The position numbers were made by a program, and so were the translations under genes. The notes below the pieces were generated by a model. It searched no databases and had not been told where the DNA came from. It worked only from the letters and a program-made list of their open reading frames with translations. 13,833 nucleotides of DNA, taken from contig JASJEI010000176.1 of the NCBI GenBank assembly GCA_030064795.1, positions 1 to 13,833 of the forward strand, read 5' to 3'. Source of the stretch: Pleurocapsa sp. MO_226.B13. GTDB taxonomy: Bacteria > Cyanobacteriota > Cyanobacteriia > Cyanobacteriales > Xenococcaceae. Position 1 is the stretch's first letter. Every line of letters starts with the position of its first letter. Shown here piece by piece: positions 1 through 8,148 of the stretch.

Positions 1-118
1 AAACCGCGTCCAGATAGAAAACTGGAGTTTTCAAATAATTCCTTTTCCCTTTACCCCTTTCCCTTTTACCTAAAAACGAGAAAATCAAAAACTATGGGTT
101 TCAAAGTAGACGCGGTTT
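1..118. repeat. Small non-coding element with 10-bp terminal inverted repeats
   Basis: AAACCGCGTC at 1-10 is the exact reverse complement of GACGCGGTTT at 109-118. Inside lie a short hairpin (GAAAAC 17-22, loop TGGA, GTTTTC 27-32) and a pyrimidine-rich tract at about 39-70. No reading frame is evident. The layout resembles a MITE-like or palindromic intergenic repeat. The left edge coincides with the window edge, so the true end and any target duplication cannot be judged. Confidence 0.4.
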
Positions 119-195
119 AGTACAGAAAAAAAGTATCATCAAAAAACTAAATCAAGTAGGGTGGGGTGTGCCTCGCCTGACGACAAATATCTGGC

Positions 196-1038
196 TCAAT
201 TAGTTATGCAAACCGCCATATTTGCCATTAACAACAAAACTAACCCAGTAAAGACTAAGCAAAATATACCTGCAACTCCTGCCAATGGCTGTCGATCTAT
301 TCCTGTCAGCCAAGAATTTTTTGAATTGTAGCTTAACAATTCTGCCGAATCCATACAGGTCAAACCCCAAATCCAACCTGCATGAAGACCCAAAGCCAAA
401 CCAATGCTACCATTATCGATTAATCTTGCTCCGACTAGAATCATTCCCATTAACCACAGACCTGGAAGTTGTGGGATCGTCTTTTTTTGTTCCCAAATTA
501 AATGTAGTACGGCAAAAATAATACTGGATGCTGTAGCAGCAAACCAGTAGGAATAATCTTTAACTAAAGTACTAAAGACATAGCCACGAAATACTAATTC
601 TTCAATCAGACCGATCGCTAAACTTAAAGCCAGAATAGGTAAAAGTAAGAGATACAATTGCTTGCTGTTTTCCCAGTGCCAATCAACTAAATTGAAAATA
701 GATTCTAAACTAAAAACCATTGCTAAGCTGACCAGGCTGACAGCCAGACCTAACAATATAGATATCGAGATATTGGGCTGTAGGCTGAGACCAAGACTAG
801 CCCAAGACAAATTTTCAACCTTGATTTTCCATACCAAAATAAGCGGAGTCAGAAGATAAAGAGATGCCAATAAAATCAGCTTTTGTTTGGGCATTAAATT
901 TTTACCTGGTTGCCAGTCAATCAATCGAGATACAATCAAAGCGATCGGCAACCAGATAATAGTCCAGACTCCAAAAAAAGCACATACTTTTAACCAGGAT
1001 GTATCAAACATCTTCAGGTAATTGAGGTAAAAGGACAT
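196..1038 (-). CDS. CPBP (CAAX/Abi) family intramembrane glutamic protease, 280 aa
   Basis: This is a polytopic membrane protein with at least six hydrophobic segments. It carries the three conserved CPBP/Abi motifs, numbered here from the ATG at 1038: EELVFRGYVF with the Glu pair at 146-147 and Arg 151, FAVLH ending in His 179, and a final His 219 in LGLHAGW. The family includes CAAX prenyl endopeptidases and bacteriocin-immunity-like proteins. In cyanobacteria most members have no known substrate. The frame extends upstream to a TTG at 1053, but the ATG at 1038 is preferred because a GAGGG stretch lies directly before it. The gene follows the cyAbrB gene on the same strand after a gap of about 50 bp, so co-transcription is possible. 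Membership of the family is clear; the function is not. Confidence 0.85.
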   Translation of the reverse strand: MSFYLNYLKMFDTSWLKVCAFFGVWTIIWLPIALIVSRLIDWQPGKNLMPKQKLILLASLYLLTPLILVWKIKVENLSWASLGLSLQPNISISILLGLAVSLVSLAMVFSLESIFNLVDWHWENSKQLYLLLLPILALSLAIGLIEELVFRGYVFSTLVKDYSYWFAATASSIIFAVLHLIWEQKKTIPQLPGLWLMGMILVGARLIDNGSIGLALGLHAGWIWGLTCMDSAELLSYNSKNSWLTGIDRQPLAGVAGIFCLVFTGLVLLLMANMAVCITN

Positions 1039-1088
1039 CGCCCTCGCTACCAAAGGCGATCTTAAACAGAGAATCTCTTTAAAAATAA

Positions 1089-1481
1089 CTAGTTTTCTGC
1101 TGCACCATTTTCTTCACCATCAATTTGTTTGAGGTGGATGTGTTTATAGCCTAATTTGATTTCAAATTTGTCTCCTTCTTTCAAGCCCATCGCCTGAGTA
1201 TAAGTAGAACCGATGACAATTTGACCGTTTTTATGAACGCTGACTCGATAAGTGGGTTCGCGTCCGCGACCATCTTTTGTACCTTCAGGATCGAGAGGAA
1301 CTCCCTTGGCAGCTAGTACTGCATCGTAAAAATCAGTTAGGTTTACTCGCGTTTGATTATCTTTGGTGGTAGTATAATATCCACATTTTTTAGCGGTTTC
1401 CCGTCTTGGTAAATGGGATAGCTCTTTTACTTTTTGAAGTAAAGCTTTTCCTGTTAACGGGGCTGTAGCGGTGTCACTCAT
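1089..1481 (-). CDS. cyAbrB-type AbrB-like transcriptional regulator, 130 aa
   Basis: This is a cyanobacterial AbrB-like DNA-binding protein. These proteins are conserved across the phylum and regulate carbon/nitrogen balance, nitrogen uptake and fermentative genes, often binding widely along the chromosome. The conserved N-terminal block (residues about 8-75) includes LPRRETAKKCGYY and NQTRVNLTDFYDAV. The C-terminal AbrB/SpoVT fold (about 78-120) includes GREPTYRVSVHKNGQIVIGS and GYKHIHLKQ. The cyanobacterial type places the AbrB fold at the C-terminus, unlike Bacillus AbrB. The frame reaches a TTG at 1502, but that TTG is part of a TTGGAGG ribosome-binding site, so the ATG at 1481 is chosen. 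Whether this is the cyAbrB1 or cyAbrB2 paralogue cannot be decided by eye. Confidence 0.92.
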   Translation of the reverse strand: MSDTATAPLTGKALLQKVKELSHLPRRETAKKCGYYTTTKDNQTRVNLTDFYDAVLAAKGVPLDPEGTKDGRGREPTYRVSVHKNGQIVIGSTYTQAMGLKEGDKFEIKLGYKHIHLKQIDGEENGAAEN

Positions 1482-1495
1482 CTTATTTTTATTTT

Positions 1496-1500
1496 CCTCC
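1496..1500 (-). promoter_or_regulatory. Ribosome-binding site of the cyAbrB gene
   Basis: A perfect GGAGG on the minus strand lies 14 nt before the ATG at 1481. The spacing is long but usable. It overlaps the in-frame TTG at 1502 and therefore argues against that TTG as the start. Confidence 0.5.
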
Positions 1501-1502
1501 AA

Positions 1503-2036
1503 TTTTTGTCTTATATAAAAAAAGACTATCTGAACCTATTTGACATTATAAGAAATATACCGTTAATTCTCACTATTGTCACAATTATTTGGTAACAATT
1601 TAGTTTTTTTTTAATGATACCTTACAATTAATTTTAAATTATTTAGTCTTGAGTAACAAATTATTGGTTGACCTCAAGATAGTTTGGTTGCTTGTTTTCT
1701 TCCAAAATCCGCCTTTGGAGTTATTTTAAAGAATTTTTTTCTAAGAAGATTCTCATAAAATTCTTGACTTTTGTTATTTTGAAATGCTATTTGGCGAGCA
1801 GAATCTAATTAAATATTTCTTTCTAACTATACTTAGATGACAATTATCGACCGGTTTCTCACCCTGAGTAGGTAATCTCACCTCAAAAAACCCGAACTGA
1901 ATTTTTTATTGGAGAATTAGATTAGAATAGCTCTCAGTCATTGCTTGTTATTTGCCGATCGCAATCCAATTCTTGGTTGTTTTTTGTTTAATGAAGTGAA
2001 ATTACTGATGAAAATAAAAATATAAAAATACCTAGA
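1503..2036. other. 534-bp AT-rich intergenic region
   Basis: This region lies upstream of cyAbrB and downstream of the acetyltransferase, both on the minus strand. I see no coding frame, tRNA, CRISPR-type repeat or clear terminator. The only features noted are the candidate -10 at 1545-1550 and two TCTCACC heptamers about 20 bp apart near 1855-1885. A small RNA or long 5' leader is possible, but nothing specific supports one. Confidence 0.6.
1545..1550 (-). promoter_or_regulatory. Candidate -10 box for cyAbrB
   Basis: A perfect TATAAT on the minus strand lies about 65 nt upstream of the chosen start. No convincing -35 hexamer is present at 16-18 nt. The flanking DNA is AT-rich, so a chance match is possible. 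Confidence 0.3.
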
Positions 2037-2639
2037 TTATTTAATTACTCTGGCTCGATGTGGCTTGCATGGCGAACCCCAAGCAATTTTCTCGGCAGGA
2101 ATATTACGAAATACACTGCTTCTAGCCCCAATGATACTATTAGCCCCGATCGCTACTCCCGCAGCCACAAAACAATCAGTAGCAATCCAAACCCCATTGC
2201 CGATACTAATAGGAGCGGTAATCAAACTAAAATTGGCATCGGTAAAGTCGTGACTAGCCGTGCATAAATAAGATTTTTGGGAAACAACGCAATTGCAACC
2301 GATGTTAATACGATCGACACTATACAAAACTACATCATCTCCAATCCAGCTATAGTCACCGATCGCAATTTTCCAGGGATAGATAAACCTAGCACTGGGA
2401 CGAATCACGACTCCTTTACCAATTTTTGCCCCAAACAAGCGCAACAACCAAACGCGAAAACCATTAAAGTTATGCAAGCTTAAAGGAAACAATACTCCCT
2501 GTACCAACCACCACAAGATCACTACTAAACTATGTCTGCCTCGCTGGTGCTGAGACGAATCATATTGTCTTAAATTCACCCAAGATTCTGCATCCAAAAC
2601 TGGCATTGAGTCGATTGTGTTATCGATATTAGTATTCAT
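2037..2639 (-). CDS. hpsU: WcaF/HpsU-type hexapeptide-repeat acetyltransferase, 200 aa
   Basis: This is a left-handed beta-helix (LbH) O-acetyltransferase of the WcaF family. In cyanobacteria it is usually annotated as a hormogonium or exopolysaccharide biosynthesis acetyltransferase. The N-terminal part (about 20-70) holds hydrophobic helices (ILWWLVQGVLFPL) and the conserved block LFGAKIGKGVVIRPSARF at about 68-85. Hexapeptide turns follow (IAIGDYSWIGDDVVL, INIGCNCVVSQ, ISIGNGVWI, VAIGANSIIGARSSV). The likely catalytic His is 130 in CTASHDF. The C-terminal WGSPCKPHRARV closes the helix in the family manner. The substrate is probably a sugar in an extracellular polysaccharide, using acetyl-CoA. 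The length is normal. No other polysaccharide genes lie nearby, and it diverges from cobU across 29 bp. The family is secure; the symbol is assigned by resemblance. Confidence 0.85.
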   Translation of the reverse strand: MNTNIDNTIDSMPVLDAESWVNLRQYDSSQHQRGRHSLVVILWWLVQGVLFPLSLHNFNGFRVWLLRLFGAKIGKGVVIRPSARFIYPWKIAIGDYSWIGDDVVLYSVDRINIGCNCVVSQKSYLCTASHDFTDANFSLITAPISIGNGVWIATDCFVAAGVAIGANSIIGARSSVFRNIPAEKIAWGSPCKPHRARVIK

Positions 2640-2668
2640 AATTCAAAGTTATAGTTGCTCGCTTATTT

Positions 2669-3241
2669 ATGAACTCTCATCAGTTAAACACAAAAAAAAT
2701 TGTTTTAGTTACGGGTGCGTCTCGGTCTGGGAAAAGCGAATTCGCCGAAGTACTGGCGACTAAAACAGGTAAATCGATTACCTATATTGCTACGGCAAAA
2801 ATCGATCCAAGCGATCGCGACTGGCAAGAGAGGATAGTCAGACATCAGCAAAGAAGACCCCAAGATTGGCAGACTAAAACTATATCCGATACAGAATTAT
2901 CATCATACATTGTTGGAGCTTCGGCAGCAGAATGTTTGTTAATTGATTCTTTAGGAACTTGGATCGCTAACTTTTTAGACCTACAAGAAGAAAAATGGCA
3001 AGAAATTAGCAGTGATTTTCTAGCTAGTCTTGAGGCAAGCAAAGCAGAAATTATTCTAGTAGGAGAAGAAACTGGCTGGGGTGTTGTCCCTGCCTATCCT
3101 CTGGGAAGACTGTTTCGCGATCGCTTGGGTCATCTATCAAGGCAAATTGCCAATCTTGCCAACACTACTTATCTAGTAGCAGGAGGTCATGTCCTCAATC
3201 TGACTCAGTTGGGTCAACCCTTAAGTAAATATAAAATATAG
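2669..3241 (+). CDS. cobU: Adenosylcobinamide kinase / adenosylcobinamide-phosphate guanylyltransferase, 190 aa
   Basis: This bifunctional cytoplasmic enzyme of late cobalamin synthesis phosphorylates adenosylcobinamide and then transfers GMP to give AdoCbi-GDP, which is ready for attachment of the lower ligand. The P-loop is GASRSGKS at residues 16-23. It is followed by the family's YIATAKIDPSDRDWQERI block. His 59 in RHQQRRPQDWQT corresponds to the paired-histidine region where CobU is guanylylated. Asp 93 lies in LLIDSLGTW, and EETGWGVVPAYPLGRLFRDR (133-152) is the usual signature. The length is slightly above the usual ~180 because of a short N-terminal extension. The ATG at 2669 has no clear Shine-Dalgarno sequence. 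There is no cobalamin riboswitch: only 29 bp separate it from the divergent acetyltransferase. Cyanobacteria generally make pseudocobalamin, so that is the likely end product. Confidence 0.93.
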   Translation: MNSHQLNTKKIVLVTGASRSGKSEFAEVLATKTGKSITYIATAKIDPSDRDWQERIVRHQQRRPQDWQTKTISDTELSSYIVGASAAECLLIDSLGTWIANFLDLQEEKWQEISSDFLASLEASKAEIILVGEETGWGVVPAYPLGRLFRDRLGHLSRQIANLANTTYLVAGGHVLNLTQLGQPLSKYKI

Positions 3242-3478
3242 CCGATCGGTGATTCTCGAACCGCAAATAACAACTAAGATCGAGATAAAAGAATTAGAAC
3301 ATTTGGGCAAGCTGTCAGATTGCATCTTGGTAAGTTAGCAGGCAACTATTGTTTATTCCAAAGTTATATATGTTAATCCCAACACCTCTAATTGCCCATC
3401 AAAGATATTAGCTAGACTATCTTTTTATTTTAAGTAGTTTAACAGAACACTCGAATCTAAAAATGGAGAATATACATA

Positions 3479-3889
3479 ATGGCATCAACAACACAAGTTA
3501 GAACCTATCTTGCTTACTGGTTTCAACTAGGTAAAAAACTAGTCTGGCGCAACCGTGAAACCCTACTACCCAAACCTGTGATTGTAGGCAATCGCTTTTC
3601 TCCTCAGTTTGAAGAATGTTGGCAAAAGATTGCGAGTGTGGAAGGTAAAGATTGTTATCTAGAAGGAAATAGCCAGACTATTGAAGAACTCTTGTCTTCT
3701 GCTTGGGAGATTGACAACTGTGCTAGATGCAGTATGCCTGTACCAATGATTGAATTGGGTATTCAGCCTCTCGAATGTTTGTGTAGCGACATGGATAACT
3801 GGCCTAACGACCAATTACCCGCGCCGCGATCGCCTGTAAACAACTATGTACAGTTAAATAAAATTAGAGCGCGTCTTCAGGCGAAATAG
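3479..3889 (+). CDS. Conserved cyanobacterial protein of unknown function, cysteine-rich, 136 aa
   Basis: I recognise this as a cyanobacterial conserved hypothetical protein but know no function for it. It is soluble, with no signal peptide or membrane segment. The N-terminal half has an aromatic block (YLAYWFQLGKKLVWRN, 10-25) and LLPKPVIVGNRFSPQFEECW (29-48). The C-terminal half has Cys 81 and Cys 84 (CARCSMPVP), then Cys 100 and Cys 102 (CLC). This C-x2-C-x15-C-x-C arrangement could bind zinc or an iron-sulfur cluster. A proline-rich NWPNDQLPAPRSPV (107-120) and a basic helical tail follow. A GGAG lies 10 nt before the ATG, supporting the start. It stands between cobU and uvrA on the same strand, but the gaps of 237 and 328 bp suggest its own transcript. 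Confidence 0.8.
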   Translation: MASTTQVRTYLAYWFQLGKKLVWRNRETLLPKPVIVGNRFSPQFEECWQKIASVEGKDCYLEGNSQTIEELLSSAWEIDNCARCSMPVPMIELGIQPLECLCSDMDNWPNDQLPAPRSPVNNYVQLNKIRARLQAK

Positions 3890-4217
3890 AGCCAACTCAG
3901 TCAGTTAGTTGTTTTTGGTTGCTCAAAGGAAAAAAAGAGAGAACATAATTTTTGTTCCCTCTCAGTTGTTGTTAATTTCTCTAAGCTAGAAGCTTCTTGC
4001 TAGAAGATAATTCTCGAACATAAATAAATATTGTTTGAATTAACTGAATTGATATTGTGCTGATATTGGTTAACTACGTTGAGTCTGTTTTTTTTATGCA
4101 GATAGCTAACTTTGATACTGCTTCCTACCATAGCCAAAACTCAATAAATATAAATTAAGCTAATTAATGAGAGGCGGATAACGCTAATATGATTAAGAAC
4201 TCTTAAGTACTGTCTGT
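3890..4217. other. 328-bp intergenic region upstream of uvrA
   Basis: No coding frame or RNA gene is evident. Apart from the weak hairpin at 3937-3963, the only structure seen is a 14-bp interrupted palindrome TTAAGA-ac-TCTTAA at 4193-4206, just 11 bp before the uvrA ATG, where a regulator could act. The uvrA promoter must lie in this region but I cannot place it with confidence. Confidence 0.5.
3937..3963 (+). terminator. Weak candidate terminator hairpin
   Basis: GAGAG (3937-3941) plus AACA pairs with TGTT plus CTCTC (3959-3963), with two bulged C residues at 3957-3958. It lies about 50 bp after the stop of the cysteine-rich protein. No clean U-tract follows, so it is a weak call. Confidence 0.3.
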
Positions 4218-7148
4218 ATGTCTTCCTCCAGTAACGGTATCAAAGCCGACGGTAAAATCAGCAAAATTCAATCATCTTCCCTTGGAGAAAACGTAATTCG
4301 CATTTCTGGTGCGAGGCAACATAACTTAAAAAATATCAATCTAGAGTTACCTCGCAATCAGTTGATTGTCTTTACTGGGGTATCTGGTTCGGGAAAATCC
4401 TCTTTAGCGTTTGATACTATCTTTGCCGAGGGACAACGACGCTATGTAGAATCACTCAGTGCTTATGCCCGTCAGTTTTTGGGACAGTTAGATAAACCCG
4501 ATGTCGATGCCATAGAAGGGTTGAGTCCTGCAATTTCGATCGATCAAAAGTCTACTTCTCATAACCCTCGTTCTACTGTAGGTACGGTAACAGAAATCTA
4601 CGACTATTTAAGACTATTGTTTGGTCGGGCTGGCGAACCCCATTGCCCCAAGTGCGATCGCTCGATTGTTCCCCAGACGATCGACCAGATGTGCGATCGC
4701 ATTATGGAATTGCCCGATAAAACTAAGTTTATGATTCTTGCCCCTGTGGTGCGGAGTAAAAAGGGGACGCACAAGCAATTATTGTCGAGTTTGGCTTCTC
4801 AGGGCTTTGTTAGGGTTAAAATCGACGGCAAAGTCAGACAGCTAGATGACAACATTAAATTAGATAAAAACTACAAACACGATCTGGAAGTAGTCGTAGA
4901 TCGTCTGGTCAAAAAACCAGGAATTATGGAACGTTTGGCAGATTCCTTGGGGACTTGTTTGCGTCTGGCCGATGGTGTTGCTGAAATTGAGATTATTCCT
5001 GCTGCTGAGGCCCAAGAAAGCGATCTACCTGCAAAGATAGTCTTTTCAGAAAACTTTGCCTGTCCCGAACATGGTGCAGTTATAGAGGAACTATCACCCC
5101 GTTTATTTTCCTTTAATTCCCCCTATGGTGCTTGTCCCGACTGTCACGGTTTAGGCAGTCACCGCACCTTTGCCCCCGAATTGGTCGTACCCGATCCCAA
5201 ACAGCCAGTATATAGCGCGATCGCACCTTGGTCGGATAAGGATAATTCTTACTATCTTTCTTTGCTACACGGAGTAGGACAAGCTTTTGGCTTTGAGATT
5301 CAAACTAAATGGGAGAATCTCACCCCCAAACAACAAGAGGTAATTCTTTACGGTGCAAAAGAAGCCGTCTATTTTGAGTCTGATAGTCGTGGCGGACAAT
5401 CCAAAGGTTATCATCGCCACTATTCAGGGGTAATCAAGATGTTGCAGCGCAATTATCAAGAGACAAGCTCGGACTCGATTAAAAATAAGTTAGAACAGTA
5501 TTTGATCGATAAACCCTGTGGGACTTGCAATGGTCAACGTCTTAAACCCGCCTCTCTATCGGTAAGTTTGGGACAATTTCGCATCAACGATCTAACCAGC
5601 GTGCCAATTCATGAGTGTCTTAGCCGAGTCAATAATTTTCAACTAACTAAACGTCAAGCATTAATTGGAGAGTTGGCCCTCAAGGAAATCAAAGCCCGTT
5701 TGCAATTTCTCTTAGATGTAGGTTTAGACTATCTCACTCTAGACCGCGCTGCCATGACTCTTTCTGGGGGAGAAGCCCAGCGAATCCGTCTGGCTACTCA
5801 AATTGGCGCGGGTTTGACGGGAGTGCTTTATGTCTTGGACGAACCGAGTATTGGCTTGCATCAACGAGACAACGATAAGTTACTAGTTACCCTCAAAAAA
5901 CTGCGAGACTTGGGTAATACTCTGATTGTAGTCGAACATGACGAAGATACGATTCGGGCTGCGGATAGTTTGGTGGATATCGGGCCAAAAGCTGGGGTAC
6001 ATGGAGGCGATATAGTAGTTCAAGGGGATTTAACAGCTTTATTGAATTCGGAAACCTCCCTCACAGGGGCATATTTATCGGGAAAACGAGTAATTGCTAC
6101 CCCAGAGGCGAGAAGAAAAGGCAAAACCTTTGGCTTGACTCTTTATGACTGCCATCAAAATAATCTCAAACATATTGATGTCGAGATTCCGTTAGGGAAG
6201 TTTGTTTGTATTACTGGGGTATCTGGTTCGGGTAAGTCTACCCTAATCAATGAATTATTACATCCCGCGTTAAAACATAATTTAACTCGTAAAGTACCCT
6301 TTCCTGAAAAGCTAGGAGAAGTTAAGGGTTTACAGGCGATCGATAAAGTCATTACTATCGATCAGTCTCCAATTGGTCGCACTCCTCGTTCTAATACTGC
6401 CACCTATACAGGGGTATTTGATGCGATTCGGGCAATCTTTGCCGAAACTATCGAAGCTAAAGCCAGGGGATACAAAGCAGGAAGATTTTCGTTTAACGTC
6501 AAGGGTGGTCGTTGTGAAGCCTGTGGCGGACAAGGGGTAAACGTAATTGAGATGAATTTTTTACCCGATGTTTATGTCCAGTGTGAGGTTTGCAAAGGGG
6601 CGAGATACAACCGCGAAACTCTTCAGGCTAAATATAAAGGTTATTCTATTGCCGATGTTTTAGACATGACGGTAGAAGAAGCCCTAGAAACCTTTAAAAA
6701 TATTCCCCGCGCTGCTAACAAGCTGCAAACTCTAGTCGATGTTGGTTTGGGTTACATCAAGTTAGGACAACCAGCCCCGACTCTCTCTGGTGGTGAGGCG
6801 CAACGAGTCAAACTAGCTTCAGAATTATCCCGTCGCGCTACGGGCAAAACTCTTTACTTAATTGACGAACCGACTACAGGCTTATCATTCTATGACGTTC
6901 ATCATTTATTAAATGTCCTGCAACGTTTGGTGGATAAGGGCAATTCTTTAATCGTAATCGAACACAACCTAGATGTAATTAGATGTTCTGACTGGATTAT
7001 CGATCTTGGCCCCGAAGGCGGAGATAAAGGCGGAGAAATTATCGCCACAGGTACGCCAGAAGCGGTAGCCGAAAATGAAAAATCCTATACGGGTAAGTAT
7101 TTAAAACAAGTCTTACAGCGTTATCCTGCTACTGCGGATTTAAACTAG
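4218..7148 (+). CDS. uvrA: Excinuclease ABC subunit UvrA, 976 aa
   Basis: UvrA is the damage-recognition ATPase of nucleotide excision repair. It works as a dimer that loads UvrB at lesions. The tandem ABC modules are complete. Module one has Walker A GVSGSGKS (54-61), signature LSGGEAQ from 515 and Walker B VLDEP (539-543). Module two has Walker A GVSGSGKS (667-674), signature LSGGEAQ from 856 and Walker B LIDEP (881-885). The second zinc module is canonical: C766-x2-C769-x19-C789-x2-C792. The first is C282-x2-H285 then C306-x2-C309, with His replacing one Cys, as I recall for other cyanobacterial UvrAs. The ABC homology starts at about residue 25 (ENVIRISGARQHNLKN), preceded by a polar Ser/Lys-rich extension. 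Length is slightly above the ~940 of E. coli. There is no uvrB nearby, as is usual. Confidence 0.98.
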   Translation: MSSSSNGIKADGKISKIQSSSLGENVIRISGARQHNLKNINLELPRNQLIVFTGVSGSGKSSLAFDTIFAEGQRRYVESLSAYARQFLGQLDKPDVDAIEGLSPAISIDQKSTSHNPRSTVGTVTEIYDYLRLLFGRAGEPHCPKCDRSIVPQTIDQMCDRIMELPDKTKFMILAPVVRSKKGTHKQLLSSLASQGFVRVKIDGKVRQLDDNIKLDKNYKHDLEVVVDRLVKKPGIMERLADSLGTCLRLADGVAEIEIIPAAEAQESDLPAKIVFSENFACPEHGAVIEELSPRLFSFNSPYGACPDCHGLGSHRTFAPELVVPDPKQPVYSAIAPWSDKDNSYYLSLLHGVGQAFGFEIQTKWENLTPKQQEVILYGAKEAVYFESDSRGGQSKGYHRHYSGVIKMLQRNYQETSSDSIKNKLEQYLIDKPCGTCNGQRLKPASLSVSLGQFRINDLTSVPIHECLSRVNNFQLTKRQALIGELALKEIKARLQFLLDVGLDYLTLDRAAMTLSGGEAQRIRLATQIGAGLTGVLYVLDEPSIGLHQRDNDKLLVTLKKLRDLGNTLIVVEHDEDTIRAADSLVDIGPKAGVHGGDIVVQGDLTALLNSETSLTGAYLSGKRVIATPEARRKGKTFGLTLYDCHQNNLKHIDVEIPLGKFVCITGVSGSGKSTLINELLHPALKHNLTRKVPFPEKLGEVKGLQAIDKVITIDQSPIGRTPRSNTATYTGVFDAIRAIFAETIEAKARGYKAGRFSFNVKGGRCEACGGQGVNVIEMNFLPDVYVQCEVCKGARYNRETLQAKYKGYSIADVLDMTVEEALETFKNIPRAANKLQTLVDVGLGYIKLGQPAPTLSGGEAQRVKLASELSRRATGKTLYLIDEPTTGLSFYDVHHLLNVLQRLVDKGNSLIVIEHNLDVIRCSDWIIDLGPEGGDKGGEIIATGTPEAVAENEKSYTGKYLKQVLQRYPATADLN

Positions 7149-7193
7149 TTAGTTCGGGGTTGTTGAGGATGACAATAAAAATTAAATGTAACG

Positions 7194-8096
7194 ATGCCAG
7201 AAAAAAATACTTTAATGGTCGATTTTGCTAAAGATGATGAAATTTTTAAACTTTATCCCCAGACACCCCTGCTTTATAGCCAGCCAATCGGATGGAATGG
7301 AATTAAGCTACACTATCATTCTCATCCTCCTCATCAAATTTCTCAAAATTATTCCAAGCAGCATCGCCTTATTGTTCACGATCGCAGTCCTTCATCCCTA
7401 GTAATCGAGGAGATGATCGAGCATCGTTTGCACAATAGTCAGCTTGGCAATACAAATATTACTTTTGTACCAAACGATGTCCTTAACTCTGCTTGTTGGA
7501 ATAAAGAGTATCGATTTATCACCCTGAGTTTTGAACCCAGTGTTTTGGCGCGTCATATCTTTGATTTTGTTAATTTTGCCGATCTTGAATTTATTCCCTG
7601 CTTCAGTAAATCCGATCCATTAATTCATAGTATAGGGTTAGCACTCAAATCAGAACTCGAATCTAGTGGCTTTGGTAGCCGTCTCTATATTGATTCGTTG
7701 ATTGCTGCTTTAATGAACCACTTGATGCGACACTATTCAAATCGACAGCAGCGTTCTCAAGTCGATTCAAATCCTTTGTCAAAGCGGAAGTTGCAGCAGA
7801 TAATTGACTACATTCATCAGCATCTCGATCGCGATTTGGCTTTGGCTGAGTTAGCAGCACTGGTACAGATAAGTCCGAGTTATTTTTCTATTTTATTCAA
7901 ACAAGCAACAGGAATCACACCTCATCAGTATGTAATTCAGTGTCGCATAGAGCGTGCCAAGGAATTATTACGACAAAGCGATCTGGCGATCGCAGATATC
8001 GCCTTGAGACTAGGATTTTCTCATCAAAGTCACCTTGGCCGTCACTTCAAACGGTTAGTAGGTGTTACTCCCAAACAGTTTAGACAGCTTTTATAG
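7194..8096 (+). CDS. AraC-family transcriptional regulator, 300 aa
   Basis: The C-terminal domain (about 198-300) is a double helix-turn-helix of the AraC/XylS type. HTH1 is at about 215-238 (LALAELAALVQISPSYFSILFKQATG). The linker ITPHQYVIQCRIERAKELL follows. HTH2 is at about 265-287 (AIADIALRLGFSHQSHLGRHFKR), and the end is VTPKQFR. The N-terminal ~190 residues form a ligand-sensing region with a His-rich LHYHSHPPHQ stretch (39-48) and the block SDPLIHSIGLALKSELES (140-157), common in cyanobacterial members. The ligand is unknown. It starts 45 bp after uvrA and is followed after 52 bp by a Crp-type regulator, then by SnoaL-like and Rieske genes, which are plausible targets. A second in-frame ATG at 7215 is an alternative start; neither has a clear ribosome-binding site. 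Confidence 0.9.
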   Translation: MPEKNTLMVDFAKDDEIFKLYPQTPLLYSQPIGWNGIKLHYHSHPPHQISQNYSKQHRLIVHDRSPSSLVIEEMIEHRLHNSQLGNTNITFVPNDVLNSACWNKEYRFITLSFEPSVLARHIFDFVNFADLEFIPCFSKSDPLIHSIGLALKSELESSGFGSRLYIDSLIAALMNHLMRHYSNRQQRSQVDSNPLSKRKLQQIIDYIHQHLDRDLALAELAALVQISPSYFSILFKQATGITPHQYVIQCRIERAKELLRQSDLAIADIALRLGFSHQSHLGRHFKRLVGVTPKQFRQLL

Positions 8097-8148
8097 CAGT
8101 CGAAGCAAAGGTTAAGATCGATTTGCCAAGCTTAATTTTACTCTAACA

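Noticed and set aside
2640..2668. Possible cobalamin riboswitch for cobU
   Set aside because: Only 29 bp of non-coding sequence is available, far too short, and there is no B12-box motif.
3251..3262. On the minus strand GGTTCGAGAATC resembles a tRNA T-loop after cobU
   Set aside because: The flanking bases do not form the T stem, and no D arm, anticodon arm or acceptor stem can be placed around it.
4206..4218. AGTAC followed by TGTCTGTA just before uvrA, reminiscent of a cyanobacterial LexA box
   Set aside because: The second half-site does not match the published RGTAC-N3-DGTWCB pattern (C in place of D, and TGTA for GTWC).
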